A stretch of 44,684 nt of DNA from Candidatus Gastranaerophilales bacterium (GCA_017475485.1 JAFVFO010000033.1:1-44684); one strand, 5' to 3'. Positions 8,726 to 18,200 are shown, counted from the stretch's first letter. Notes: generated from the letters alone by a model not told the origin. Program-made: numbers and translations.

Positions 8726-9853
8726 TTATTGCTCGTTTTGTAATTTTTCCGTTTTCTTTTCCTGATGTTTTATATATGCGTTTGAGATTGTTCTTGCCGT
8801 TATCGAAGCTACTTGACCTAATATAAGCGCAAATGCAAGGGCGGGCGCACCGCTGATTGCTTTAACGGTTGCAATTGTAGTTGTTGTAAGAGCCGTTATT
8901 AAAGGTATTCCAAGATTAATTATAACAGAACGCTTTTCTTCTTTGGTATCAGATGTTGCAACAACGGCGCTCAGTGAACCTATGGATATCAATTGAGTTA
9001 AAAGGTCTGTCGGAGCTGAGCCTATACATATATCCCTTGCTTTTGCCACAAGTGTTTCCGACAAATTACTTTTGTAATTATTGAATTCTTCGATATCCGC
9101 AATTAACTTTTCGCTTGCGCCTTCCGGTATTTCAATTTTTGAAGCAGCGTCAAGCGCAATATCTTGTATTTTTGTATCGGCTATATTTCCGCCGGATACC
9201 GTTTTTAAGATATCTTTATTTATAAGATTATCTGTTACGCGGTTCCCTTTTTGATGTAATCTTTCATTCAATTGTTCAACAATCGAATAGTACCATTTGT
9301 CAAAATCTGGTATATTGACGCTTAATCCTTCTTCATTTGCCGCTTTTAAAACTTTGAGCTGGCGTTTTTCCCACTCGGAAACAAAAGAACCGCAAACTAA
9401 TTTATGGTATAGATTTGTCATCATAGTGCCGATTTTATCAACAAATCTAAACGGGTGTTTGCCTAGAATATTAACATTACCCAGTTTCTCTTTTGCGAAA
9501 ATATCCCAGTAGTCATCTTTAATGTTAGTGAAGTTGCTCATAGTGCTTGAGCTTTTTTGTTTTATATGCATATCTTTTACTTGTTCACCCAGTTCATTGA
9601 CCTTTGAAAAATTATTTTTTTTGCGATTTAAAAGCGGCAATGTAATACCAAGGGCCACTGTTGCACTTGCAATGATTAGTGCTATATATTTTATTCTGTG
9701 CCTTTTTTTGGTTTGAATTTCTTCTTTAGTGTCTTCATTGTAATAAAGTACTTTTGGCTGACCATAAGTACTTGATAAGTATTCGCGGGCACTGGAATAG
9801 TTTTTATTTGTAACCTTAGAATACAAATTGTTTTTTTCACCGGACACTAACAT
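8726..9853 (-). CDS. unrecognised membrane-anchored protein
   Basis: A 375-residue protein I do not recognise. About 50 polar residues (a YSSAREYLSSTYGQPKV stretch) are followed by a basic patch KKRHRIKY and one membrane segment near residues 53-73, then KK. A long soluble region follows. The last third holds two hydrophobic stretches (LLTQLISIGSLSAVVA and SVIINLGIPLITALTTT to FALILGQVAS). It ends in a charged tail. No enzymatic motif is seen. It lies 41 bp downstream of another unknown envelope gene on the same strand (9895-11025), so the two may be cotranscribed. Possibly lineage-specific. Confidence 0.6.
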   Translation of the reverse strand: MLVSGEKNNLYSKVTNKNYSSAREYLSSTYGQPKVLYYNEDTKEEIQTKKRHRIKYIALIIASATVALGITLPLLNRKKNNFSKVNELGEQVKDMHIKQKSSSTMSNFTNIKDDYWDIFAKEKLGNVNILGKHPFRFVDKIGTMMTNLYHKLVCGSFVSEWEKRQLKVLKAANEEGLSVNIPDFDKWYYSIVEQLNERLHQKGNRVTDNLINKDILKTVSGGNIADTKIQDIALDAASKIEIPEGASEKLIADIEEFNNYKSNLSETLVAKARDICIGSAPTDLLTQLISIGSLSAVVATSDTKEEKRSVIINLGIPLITALTTTTIATVKAISGAPALAFALILGQVASITARTISNAYIKHQEKKTEKLQNEQ

Positions 9854-9894
9854 ATATTTAAAAAAACTATATCACAAGAATAATTGACAAAATT

Positions 9895-11025
9895 TTAACT
9901 TTTTTTGCTTTTTTTATTCTTTTTATTTTTCATAAGTTCCTTTAAGTCCGATTTTGCATTGTCTATAGATAATCTTGCCAGCGGTTTTTTTGTTTTCCTG
10001 TCGTAAAATACAAGCCAGTGACGGGCTTTTTTATCGGATACATTGAAGGATAATTTTCCCGCTACTCTGTCACCGGGGGAGATTGTTTTAAACCATAATG
10101 ATGTATCTCCGAAGGGGCTGGGGAAAAAGGCCTGCTCTGTATTTGAAACAAGTGCAATATCAAATGTTGAAAAGGAATAATCTGTGTAGTTGTCTATTCC
10201 TAACGACAGTGTTATTGTATTTTCAACCCCAAAGGGGTCTTTTTCCAAATTTACCGAATTTATTCTGACATTTAAACCTTCAAGCAGCTGTTCTTCCTGT
10301 CTGAATGCGTCTTTTGTATAAACAGGCATATCGAGTTCGGAATTAATTTTAATTTTTAATTCATCCCCCGGCTTTATCATAAAGCCTTTACCTTTTTTGA
10401 TTATTGCCATTGTAAGGCCGACTGCACCGCCAATTGCCGCACCGCCCGCAATCGTGTAACCGTTTGAAGCTATGGCTGCGCCCAAGCCAAGGTAATTAAG
10501 CGCCAAAAATCCGCCGACTGCACCGCCTAAAAGGGTGTAGCCCGTATGATGTGCAACTGTTTTAACCGCACCTTTTACGGGGGAATTTTTTGTTGAAAAA
10601 CTTGCTTCAATAGGAATTTGACTGCCATCGGGTGTAACCAAATAATCAAAAGCTATGTCAACATAGCCGTCGCGTCCGTTATTTTTAGGGTCTTCAACAA
10701 CTTTTACAATTCCATGTGCAATAGTTCTCATTGGAATAATAATGCCTTTTTCACCTTCGACGTCTTGAGAAACCTCTGCAAAAAATTCATCACCTTCTAT
10801 TGTATAACCTGAGGATAAAATCTGCGAAACCGTAAGGTTAATCGTATCTTTTTTATCAAGTTTTTCGGTTTCACCTGTAAAAATTTTTTTATCAAGCTCT
10901 TGCACTTTTGTATCATCTTTATGTACATAGCCTGAAATGCCTTCAGCAAGAAGAATTTGGGTATTAAACATCCCCAATACTAATGCTAATGCTATAGATT
11001 TTTTAACCATACTCCCTAATGTCAT
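9895..11025 (-). CDS. exported glycine-zipper protein of unknown function
   Basis: A 376-residue protein with an N-terminal signal peptide (VKKSIALALVLGMFNTQILLAEG). A beta-rich N-terminal domain is followed at about residues 160-215 by a glycine-zipper membrane segment pair (GGAVGGFLAL, then AIGGAVGLTMAI). Next comes IKPGDELKIKI, a second beta-rich domain, and a very Lys-rich tail. Glycine zippers of this kind insert in outer or inner membranes in several surface proteins, but I cannot name the family. An in-frame ATG five residues in (at 11010) has AGGGAG almost touching it, so the true start is uncertain. A TATAAT on the minus strand lies at 11032-11037. Confidence 0.65.
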   Translation of the reverse strand: MTLGSMVKKSIALALVLGMFNTQILLAEGISGYVHKDDTKVQELDKKIFTGETEKLDKKDTINLTVSQILSSGYTIEGDEFFAEVSQDVEGEKGIIIPMRTIAHGIVKVVEDPKNNGRDGYVDIAFDYLVTPDGSQIPIEASFSTKNSPVKGAVKTVAHHTGYTLLGGAVGGFLALNYLGLGAAIASNGYTIAGGAAIGGAVGLTMAIIKKGKGFMIKPGDELKIKINSELDMPVYTKDAFRQEEQLLEGLNVRINSVNLEKDPFGVENTITLSLGIDNYTDYSFSTFDIALVSNTEQAFFPSPFGDTSLWFKTISPGDRVAGKLSFNVSDKKARHWLVFYDRKTKKPLARLSIDNAKSDLKELMKNKKNKKSKKS

Positions 11026-11100
11026 ATTAAAATTATAATACGTTTTTTACTAAAATAAAATTTTAATTTATAATTTATACTATAAAATAAGGAGATTATT
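11026..11100. promoter_or_regulatory. divergent promoter region
   Basis: A 75-bp AT-rich gap between divergent genes. On the minus strand a TATAAT lies at 11032-11037 for the glycine-zipper gene. On the plus strand a TATACT at 11076-11081 precedes a strong AAGGAG ribosome-binding site for the HIT gene. Neither has a convincing -35 box. Confidence 0.35.
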
Positions 11101-11409
11101 ATGAGTGATTGTATTTTTTGTAATTTAAAAGAAACATTGCCAAAAGAAGCATTTGTATATAAAGATGACTTTTGTTATGCAATAAATGACATTAACCCTA
11201 AGGCTAAACATCATATTTTAGTTATTCCGAATGAGCATGTTGAATCTTTAAATGAAGTTGAAGATACAATGTTGATTAAGCATTTGTTTGACGCGATTAA
11301 AAAAATCACAAAAGAACAAGATATTAAATCCTTTAAAACGTTAATAAACACAGGTAAAGACGCGGGACAAGAAGTTTTTCATCTTCATATTCATATATTG
11401 GCAAACTAA
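11101..11409 (+). CDS. hinT: HIT family nucleotide-binding hydrolase (HinT-like)
   Basis: A 102-residue protein of the histidine triad superfamily. CIFC at residues 4-7 is the usual N-terminal Zn-type pair. HILVIPNEHVESL and NTGKDAGQEVFHLHIHIL carry the conserved core, with the triad H94-x-H96-x-H98. HinT proteins hydrolyse purine nucleoside phosphoramidates and aminoacyl-adenylates in the cytoplasm. The usual GG after the triad is replaced by AN and the protein ends there, a slightly short C-terminus. Strong ribosome-binding site AAGGAG. The next gene starts at the base after its stop. Confidence 0.93.
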   Translation: MSDCIFCNLKETLPKEAFVYKDDFCYAINDINPKAKHHILVIPNEHVESLNEVEDTMLIKHLFDAIKKITKEQDIKSFKTLINTGKDAGQEVFHLHIHILAN

Positions 11410-11931
11410 ATGCAAAAAAATGAGCTTAGAAAAATAATTAAAATTGAACGTCAAAATCTTTATAAAACAAATGATTTATGTGCGCTTTCAAAAAAAATTA
11501 CAGAAAATATCTTAAATTCCGATATTTTTAAAAGTGCTCATCATATTGCACTTTATTACCCTCTTAAGTATGAAATTGATATTACAGGGCTTTTTTGCGA
11601 CACTTCTAAGGAATTTTACCTGCCAAGATGTATTAATAATGAAATAGAATTTGCAAAATATAATTCTGGCTTAAAAAATGGTGCATATTCAATCTCAGAG
11701 CCCGTTGGGGACAGAATTAATCCTGAAATTTTAGATGTTATTTATACACCTGCACTTTGCTGCAATGGCAAATGCTTTAGGCTTGGCTATGGCAAGGGCT
11801 TTTATGACAGATTTTTTAACAAATATAATTTAAAAGCAAAAAAAATTATTGTTTCGCCAAAATGTTTTATTACAAATGATTTTGTTGAAGATGAGTTTGA
11901 TTTTAAATGTGATGAAATTATTTCAGACTAA
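11410..11931 (+). CDS. 5-formyltetrahydrofolate cyclo-ligase
   Basis: A 173-residue protein of the MTHFS/YgfA family, which converts 5-formyl-THF to 5,10-methenyl-THF using ATP. The N-terminal ELRKIIKIERQNL helix, ALYYPLKYEIDI, FYLPRC and the ATP/folate motif LGYGKGFYDRFF are all visible and in the right order. The C-terminus is about ten residues shorter than many relatives. It starts directly after the hinT stop with no gap, so translational coupling is likely. The two products are not known to cooperate. Confidence 0.92.
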   Translation: MQKNELRKIIKIERQNLYKTNDLCALSKKITENILNSDIFKSAHHIALYYPLKYEIDITGLFCDTSKEFYLPRCINNEIEFAKYNSGLKNGAYSISEPVGDRINPEILDVIYTPALCCNGKCFRLGYGKGFYDRFFNKYNLKAKKIIVSPKCFITNDFVEDEFDFKCDEIISD

Positions 11932-11981
11932 AAGTTTATTAATAATTTGCTAATTTGTTAAAAATACTTTAAAATCAACTT

Positions 11982-12566
11982 ATGGACGAATTAAGAAAAA
12001 ATCATATTGTTCATATTGAACTTAGAGATTCATCATGGGTTAACGGCACCGTTTTAGATTATGAAAAAGACAGAGTCATGGTTTTGGTTGATGAAAAATA
12101 CTTAAACAATGCCAAAAAACTTCAAGAACTTGATGATGTCAAGGTTATAGTACATACACATTGCGGTTTAAAGAAAATGATTTCATCCGTTATTTCACCG
12201 CTTGATCACAGAAGCTGTATCGTTATCGAAAATTCACCCGCCGAAACAGTTCATCAAAAAAGGCAGTTTGTGCGCGTTGTTGACGATTTTGATTTTAATA
12301 TAGAATATAAAAATCAATTCTATCCTTCTAAATGTGTGAATGTATCTGCAGGCGGTATTGCCTTTCGCTCGAAAGGCAATGATTTCAAGCCTAAACAGGA
12401 GATTAAATTGATTTTTCCCGAAAATGTTTTTTCAAAAGTTATCACATGTGATGCTGAAATCATTAAAGTGCAGGATGATTTTTTTGTTGCACAGTATAAA
12501 AATCTAAATATATATGATGAAAATAAAATTGTTAAAAGAATATTTGAACTATTAGCTAGAAAGTAA
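11982..12566 (+). CDS. PilZ-domain c-di-GMP-binding protein
   Basis: A 194-residue protein with a YcgR-like N-terminal domain (residues 1-85) and a C-terminal PilZ domain. Both c-di-GMP ligand motifs are intact: RxxxR at R94-R98 (RQFVR) and NxSxxG at 120-125 (NVSAGG). It has no membrane segment. PilZ proteins respond to cyclic di-GMP and adjust motility, pili or polysaccharide export. It lies upstream of a long TPR protein (12-bp gap), so the pair may act together. No diguanylate cyclase is in the window. Confidence 0.9.
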   Translation: MDELRKNHIVHIELRDSSWVNGTVLDYEKDRVMVLVDEKYLNNAKKLQELDDVKVIVHTHCGLKKMISSVISPLDHRSCIVIENSPAETVHQKRQFVRVVDDFDFNIEYKNQFYPSKCVNVSAGGIAFRSKGNDFKPKQEIKLIFPENVFSKVITCDAEIIKVQDDFFVAQYKNLNIYDENKIVKRIFELLARK

Positions 12567-12578
12567 AGTGGAGTAATT

Positions 12579-14171
12579 TTGGAAGATATTAAAAAAATAA
12601 ATAAAAAAATCGACAAAATGGCTAAAGCGGGCCAGATTCAGCAGGCTATTGAATATTGTCAAACCCTTCTTCTTCATGAACCCTCTGATATAAATCTTCA
12701 TATCAGGCTTGGAGATTTATATTTAGACTGGCATTTAGATGTTTATCAGGCTAAACAATATATTGATGAAGCGATTACAGAGTATCAAAAAGCGGCTGAA
12801 GTCCAGATTGATAATGGTGTAATTTACTATAAAATAGGACTTGCTTTGTATCATAAGGGTGAACTGGATAAAGCAATTAATTACTTTAATATTGCAATTG
12901 AAAAAGGTGTTAATCTTGCCCAGTGCCATTATATGATTGCTAATTGTCTAAAGAAAAAAGACAGATTTCAAGACGCGCTTCATCAGGTTAATCTGGCCTT
13001 AAAGCATTGTTTTTTGAATTCTTCAAGAATTCATTATTCAAAACACAGATTGCTTAACATGCTTTATTTTTCAGATAAGAAAAAGCGCATGCTCTCTTTT
13101 GTTGAACTTGTATTATCATATATTACACTTCCTTTTGACAAAGAAGCTATTAAAAATTTAAAAGACAAGGCAAAATGGTTTAAGGTTTTACCTGTTATGA
13201 TTAAAGCCGACAGCTACCTCGCGCATGGTGATATTGAACTTGCTTTTGCTTGTTATAATTCTGCAATTGATGAAATGCCCGGGTTTTCGGCCTTATATGT
13301 TGCATTAGGTGATATGTATCGTAAAACAGGAAAGCTGGATGAAGCAATTGTAGAATATAAAATGGCTCTTTGGATTGACGCACTCAATCATAGTGCATAT
13401 GCAGGCCTTGTTCAAGCCTATGAAGAGCTTGGCGATTACGAAAATGCTATTGCATATTATCAAAAATATATTAAAATACATCCTAATAATGCGGTTTTAC
13501 ATTCAAATATTGCAAATCTGTACTTTATGAAGGGTGAAACAGACGCGGCAGTATCGCATTATCAGTCTGCAATAGCAATTAATCCTAAGCCGGACTGGAC
13601 AAGCATTGTAGCTCAAACATTAGGTTATATCGAACAAAATGTTATTAAAAATGTTGATTGTGCAATAGGTAATTATCAGCTTGCAAATGCGCTTACTCCG
13701 AAGGAAATGGATGTTTATATTTCTTTAGGCAGTGCATTTTATGATAATGAAGATTATGACAACGCTTTAATTGTATATAGACGTGCTCTTGAGCTTGAGC
13801 CGAATAATTCAAAAATTCACTGCAACCTTGGTTATTTGTATTGGGGCATGGGCGAACTTGATGAAGCAATTAAAGAATACGGACTTTCTATTAAGTTTGA
13901 CCCGCTTTATGACATTGCGCATAATAATTTGGGTGTAATTTATCTTGATGATTTAGTTCAGCTTCAAAAGGCAATTGAATGTTTCAACAGTGCAATTGAT
14001 TGTAATCCTAATTATGCGCTTGCATATTACAACCTTGGCAGATGTTATGCCCTGAAGGGCGAAAATGTTGAAGCGGCAAAATATTTTCAAACTGCACTGG
14101 ACGTTAATAACATTACAAATGAAATTGACCCTGCCGATATACAAGAAAAATTAAATAGTCTGTTTAATTAA
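12579..14171 (+). CDS. tetratricopeptide repeat protein
   Basis: A 530-residue protein made almost entirely of TPR helices, with no signal peptide or membrane segment. Recognisable repeats include YYKIGLALYHKGELDKAINYFNIAI, ALGDMYRKTGKLDEAIVEY, NIANLYFMKGETDAAVSHYQ, LGSAFYDNEDYDNALIVYRRAL, NLGYLYWGMGELDEAIKEY and LGRCYALKGENVEAAKYF. About 11-12 repeats fit the length. TPR arrays are protein-binding scaffolds. The start is a TTG with a good GGAG ribosome-binding site, 12 bp after the PilZ gene. A role in assembling a c-di-GMP-controlled machine is only suggested by position. Confidence 0.88.
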   Translation: MEDIKKINKKIDKMAKAGQIQQAIEYCQTLLLHEPSDINLHIRLGDLYLDWHLDVYQAKQYIDEAITEYQKAAEVQIDNGVIYYKIGLALYHKGELDKAINYFNIAIEKGVNLAQCHYMIANCLKKKDRFQDALHQVNLALKHCFLNSSRIHYSKHRLLNMLYFSDKKKRMLSFVELVLSYITLPFDKEAIKNLKDKAKWFKVLPVMIKADSYLAHGDIELAFACYNSAIDEMPGFSALYVALGDMYRKTGKLDEAIVEYKMALWIDALNHSAYAGLVQAYEELGDYENAIAYYQKYIKIHPNNAVLHSNIANLYFMKGETDAAVSHYQSAIAINPKPDWTSIVAQTLGYIEQNVIKNVDCAIGNYQLANALTPKEMDVYISLGSAFYDNEDYDNALIVYRRALELEPNNSKIHCNLGYLYWGMGELDEAIKEYGLSIKFDPLYDIAHNNLGVIYLDDLVQLQKAIECFNSAIDCNPNYALAYYNLGRCYALKGENVEAAKYFQTALDVNNITNEIDPADIQEKLNSLFN

Positions 14172-14220
14172 TACAAAAGTTAATTTAATTATTTTTTGTT
14201 TTATTGTAGGTTTAATTTAG

Positions 14221-15186
14221 ATGAGTACTTGGGTTTATATAATCAAGCGAATATTGGGTGCTATCCCTATACTTTTTATCGTATCACTGATAAGTTTTTT
14301 TCTGATACGTTTATCGCCCGTTGACCCTTTAGCACAGCTTAAATTAAACCCCGCAATAAGTAAAGAAACAATCGAAAAAGAAACAAAACGCTTAGGACTT
14401 GATAAACCGGTAATTGTTCAGTATGCTCTTTGGGCAAAGAACTTTATAAAAGGAGATATGGGCTATTGCACCGATAACACAAAAGTTTCCGTTAAAATTA
14501 AGAGCAGAATCTTAAATACACTTCTTCTTTCTTTTTGTGTTATATTTTTTAGCTGGATAATAGCTATTCCTCTTGGTATTTTAGGGGCTGTATCTTATAA
14601 TTCAACCTTTGATAAGCTCTTAACGCTTTTTTCAAGTGTAGGTATGGCGATACCGTCTTTTTTCTTTGCCGTTATCATGCTTCTTTTTGCGCAAAAAACA
14701 GGGCTGTTTCCGGTTGGCGGGCTGACAAGTATTAATTTTCAAGAAATGAATTTATTTTCAAAAATTATTGATATTTTATGGCATATAACCCTTCCGGTTT
14801 TTGTTTTGACTACAATTTCTCTATCTTCCTTAACACGCCAAATGAGGGCAAATTTATTGGATGTGTTGAATTCCGAATATGTAAAATTTGCTTATGCAAA
14901 AGGTTTAACTAAAACCAAAGTTATAATTAAGCATGCACTGAGAAATGCAATTAATCCTATCATAACTCTTTTGGGGTTTGAATTTGCAGGGCTGTTGTCA
15001 GGCGCTGCACTGACGGAATATGTTTTTCAATACCCCGGGCTGGGCAAGCTGATTTTAGAAGCCGTTATGCAATCAGATATTAATCTTGTTATGGCAAGTC
15101 TTATGATTGGTGCAATAATGCTGATATGCGGTAATCTGCTGGCCGATATTCTCCTTAAAATTACCGATCCGAGAGTGAGAGTATAA
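14221..15186 (+). CDS. dipeptide/oligopeptide-type ABC permease (DppB/OppB family)
   Basis: A 321-residue inner-membrane permease with six predicted membrane segments. The N-terminal signature YIIKRILGAIPILFIVSLISFFLIRL and a short periplasmic region (GLDKPVIVQYALWAKNFIKGDMG) are typical of DppB. The EAA-type loop (YVKFAYAKGLTKTKVIIKHALRNA) contacts the ATPase. It takes up peptides, nickel or other solutes with a partner permease, a binding protein and ATPases. The partner follows one base after its stop; no ATPase or binding protein gene is in the window. Confidence 0.93.
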   Translation: MSTWVYIIKRILGAIPILFIVSLISFFLIRLSPVDPLAQLKLNPAISKETIEKETKRLGLDKPVIVQYALWAKNFIKGDMGYCTDNTKVSVKIKSRILNTLLLSFCVIFFSWIIAIPLGILGAVSYNSTFDKLLTLFSSVGMAIPSFFFAVIMLLFAQKTGLFPVGGLTSINFQEMNLFSKIIDILWHITLPVFVLTTISLSSLTRQMRANLLDVLNSEYVKFAYAKGLTKTKVIIKHALRNAINPIITLLGFEFAGLLSGAALTEYVFQYPGLGKLILEAVMQSDINLVMASLMIGAIMLICGNLLADILLKITDPRVRV

Positions 15187-15187
15187 C

Positions 15188-16249
15188 ATGGGCGATTTTT
15201 TCTATAAATTAAAAAAAGATAAAATCCCTTTCCTTGCTTTTATTGTGCTCTTGATTTTATATTTATTGATTGCATTTGCCGATTTTTTTGCAATTTATCC
15301 TTCAACATATTCAAATAGAAAACTGGCATATCAGCCCCCAAGCAAAATTTATATTCTGGATAAAGATAATAAACTGAAAAAACCCTATGTTTATAACTAT
15401 ATAAAAACTTTTAATCAAAATACTTTATCTATAGAATATAAGCAGGATAGGGAAAATAAATATAAAATAAAATTTTTCTCCCATGGATATGAATATAAAT
15501 TGTTCAACCTGATTAAAACAGATATACATCTTATTTCTAAGCCCGATGATTGTAATTTGTTTTTACTGGGGACTGATATTGGCGGGCATGATGTATATTC
15601 AAGATTATTTTTTGGCGGACAAATTTCATTAACAATAGGATTTTTGGCACTTTTAATTTCATTTCCGATTGGTGCTATATATGGCGGGGTTTCGGGATAT
15701 TTAGGCGGAATATACGATAAAATTCTTATGAGAATATCGGAAGCAATTATGTCTATACCCGGCTTTTACCTTTTGATTATTCTGGCTTCGATTTTGCCTT
15801 CAAATATGAATTCTCAGCAGCGTTTTACTTTGATAACAGCCATACTTGCCCTTATCGGCTGGGCCGGTTTTTCAAGAGTAATAAGGGGCATGGTGCTGTC
15901 TGTTAAAAATCAGGAATATATTAAATCAATTGAAACGATAGGCGCTTCTAAAAAAAGAATAATTTTAAAACATATACTGCCTCAAACATCTAGCTATATT
16001 ATTATCGCAATAACGTTATCTGTTCCTTCGTATATTTTAGCCGAATCGGGACTTAGCTTTTTAGGGCTCGGAATACAATTGCCTGACGCAAGCTGGGGTA
16101 ATATGCTTCGTGAGGCACAGGAATTTGCAAATATTTTATACAGACCATGGCTTTTAGTACCGGGTATTTTAATTTTTATTGCGGTTTTGTCTTTTAATGT
16201 TTTAGGCGATAAGATTAGAGATATACTGGATCCTAAAACTATGAAATAA
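15188..16249 (+). CDS. dipeptide/oligopeptide-type ABC permease (DppC/OppC/YejE family)
   Basis: A 353-residue permease, partner of the preceding gene. After the first membrane segment (~15-40) is a periplasmic loop of about 90 residues containing FFSHGYEYKLFNLI, as in the longer YejE-like members. The conserved GTDIGGHDVYSRLFFGG follows (usual form GTDxxGRDVxSR, with His for Arg here). The EAA-type loop is near IKSIETIGASKKRIILKHILPQ, and the tail FLGLGIQLPDASWGNML is diagnostic. The substrate cannot be inferred. It is ten bp upstream of an mgtC-like gene. Confidence 0.92.
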   Translation: MGDFFYKLKKDKIPFLAFIVLLILYLLIAFADFFAIYPSTYSNRKLAYQPPSKIYILDKDNKLKKPYVYNYIKTFNQNTLSIEYKQDRENKYKIKFFSHGYEYKLFNLIKTDIHLISKPDDCNLFLLGTDIGGHDVYSRLFFGGQISLTIGFLALLISFPIGAIYGGVSGYLGGIYDKILMRISEAIMSIPGFYLLIILASILPSNMNSQQRFTLITAILALIGWAGFSRVIRGMVLSVKNQEYIKSIETIGASKKRIILKHILPQTSSYIIIAITLSVPSYILAESGLSFLGLGIQLPDASWGNMLREAQEFANILYRPWLLVPGILIFIAVLSFNVLGDKIRDILDPKTMK

Positions 16250-16258
16250 GGAAAATTT

Positions 16259-16963
16259 ATGTTTAATATTGAGAATATCTGGATTGATTTAGTGATTATA
16301 TTTAGAATACTGCTTGCTATAGTTCTTGCGTTTATTCCCGGAATGGAGCGTGAATTGACAGGTAAATTTGCAGGCCTTAGAACACATATTCTTGTGTGTG
16401 TAGGCGCTTGTGTTTTTACAATTTTATCGCTTTACGGCTTTCAATTTTCTATACATGCACAGGGCGTAATGGTACAGGATGACCCTGCAAGAATCGCTGC
16501 TCAGGTAATTACCGGTATCGGTTTTATTGGTGCAGGTACAGTTATGCGCCATGGTACAAGTGTTTCAGGCATTACAACCGCTGCAACTCTCTGGGTGTGC
16601 GCTGCAATCGGCATGTCTTGCGGTTGCGGACAATATGTTACTGCTATTGTTGCCTCTTGTGCCACATTGATAGTTTTAATTTCAATCAGGGCGCTTGAAA
16701 AAAATATTTTAGCCAAGAAAAAAATCTCTTATACGGTTTATGAAATAACCTTAAGTGCTTCTATGAACGAATGTGGGGATATTGAAAATATTTTTGAAAA
16801 TAATTTTCATAAAATTTTTAAATATAATAAAAAATTAATCAATCACGAAGAATTGCGCTTTGGCGTGCTTGTTTCAACTAAAAAATCTTTAAATGACTTA
16901 AATGAGATGTTTAAGGCAATAAAATGTATAAATTCAATTGAAATCAGAGAACATTATGAATAA
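16259..16963 (+). CDS. MgtC/SapB family membrane protein
   Basis: A 234-residue protein with four or five membrane segments in the N-terminal two-thirds. The MgtC signature is present: PGMERELTGKFAGLRTHILV, then AAQVITGIGFIGAGTVMR and GITTAATLWVCAAIGMSCG. A C-terminal cytoplasmic domain of about 80 residues follows. MgtC proteins modulate membrane potential or the F-type ATP synthase and help survival at low Mg2+ or acid pH. Their role outside pathogens is unclear. The gene ends inside the next CDS (8-bp overlap with ATG 16956). Confidence 0.92.
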   Translation: MFNIENIWIDLVIIFRILLAIVLAFIPGMERELTGKFAGLRTHILVCVGACVFTILSLYGFQFSIHAQGVMVQDDPARIAAQVITGIGFIGAGTVMRHGTSVSGITTAATLWVCAAIGMSCGCGQYVTAIVASCATLIVLISIRALEKNILAKKKISYTVYEITLSASMNECGDIENIFENNFHKIFKYNKKLINHEELRFGVLVSTKKSLNDLNEMFKAIKCINSIEIREHYE

Positions 16964-18200
16964 AACAAAACATAAAACACCAAGTTTCTTAACTACAGCA
17001 ATTGTTACGGTGATTGTTGTGTTTGTTTTATGCTTTGCTATTCAGTTGGAATTATTGTTCAGATGTGAAAATTACGTTACAAAACATGAGCTCAATATGG
17101 CAAATCTTGTTAAATTTGCAACTATTGAACAATTGGAAAAACGTCTTCAAAATGAGCCTTCTAACTATATTGTAAGTGTTAAACTTGCCAAATTGTATGA
17201 AGGTTTGAATGAAAAAGCGCGTGCTAACAAATTGTATTCAGACGCGGTTAAAAAATCAGGGCGCACTAATTACACCCTTTATAATTATGCCTTATTTTGC
17301 GCAAAACAAGGGCTATTTGCAATTGCTTCCGGTATGGCGGAAGAGATTTCAGGTAAAAATACCAAAAATATTCGCTACAAAGCCGAAATATATGAAAAAA
17401 TTGCTGATGTTATGTTTGAATATGAAGAATACAAAGGGGCAGTCAGTGCTTACCAAATTTCTTATAAATATGCTAAGAATGCGCAGGATGAAAAATATTA
17501 TAATTCCGTTAAAAATAAGTATTCTTATTCTTATGTGAAGCTGGCAGACAGCCTTATAGAGCAAAAAATGGTGCAAGAAGCCATTGTTGCGCTTAACAAT
17601 TCCATAAAAGTCAAAGAAACGCAAATTGCAAAATATAAACTTGGTTTAATCTACATAGATTTCGATAAACAAAAAGCGCAAAAGCTCATTGAACAAGTGT
17701 TTAAGCAAGAACCCTACCTTGTTAACCCGTATATCTATAACACTTTATTAAATGACCTTATTGATATTGCAATGAAAGAAAATAATCATAGCGCAATTAA
17801 TTATTATTCCGTTAAATATAACAGTTTCAAACTTGCCATGGAAGATATTTATTTATACAAAAAAGATATTGCAATTGACGGCTCCGAAATAATTAAAAAG
17901 AAGGATAAATACTATCTTGTTTTCAACATAAAAAATACTACTAAAACCAAGATTTCACAGCTATTTATGGATATTGAACTATATCTTAATTCCAGAAGAT
18001 ACAGAATTTCAAAAAAAGTTGTATATTTATCCCATGCTCTTTTTCCTTATGGTGTGATTATGGGCTATAAAATACAGCTTCCTTCCAATATCGATATAGT
18101 TGATGTTAAAAATCATAATTATCTTATCATCAAATATTTTGCCAAAAAGCGCACAAAAGCGCCTAATACGTTGATTAAAATTGATTCTCTTAATTTTTAG
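16956..18200 (+). CDS. membrane-anchored TPR protein
   Basis: A 414-residue protein with an N-terminal membrane anchor (residues ~12-35, TAIVTVIVVFVLCFAIQLELLF) and a soluble region rich in TPR-like helices (YIVSVKLAKLYEGLNEKARANKLY, EEYKGAVSAYQISYKYAKNA, VQEAIVALNNSIKVKETQ). A beta-rich C-terminal domain of about 100 residues (IKKKDKYYLVFNIKNTT...) follows. The start at ATG 16956 is preferred over an in-frame TTG at 16938 because AGAGA lies at a proper distance. The architecture suggests a cell-envelope scaffold facing the periplasm. The partner is unknown. It immediately precedes the infB unit, where nusA would stand in many genomes. Confidence 0.82.
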   Translation: MNKTKHKTPSFLTTAIVTVIVVFVLCFAIQLELLFRCENYVTKHELNMANLVKFATIEQLEKRLQNEPSNYIVSVKLAKLYEGLNEKARANKLYSDAVKKSGRTNYTLYNYALFCAKQGLFAIASGMAEEISGKNTKNIRYKAEIYEKIADVMFEYEEYKGAVSAYQISYKYAKNAQDEKYYNSVKNKYSYSYVKLADSLIEQKMVQEAIVALNNSIKVKETQIAKYKLGLIYIDFDKQKAQKLIEQVFKQEPYLVNPYIYNTLLNDLIDIAMKENNHSAINYYSVKYNSFKLAMEDIYLYKKDIAIDGSEIIKKKDKYYLVFNIKNTTKTKISQLFMDIELYLNSRRYRISKKVVYLSHALFPYGVIMGYKIQLPSNIDIVDVKNHNYLIIKYFAKKRTKAPNTLIKIDSLNF

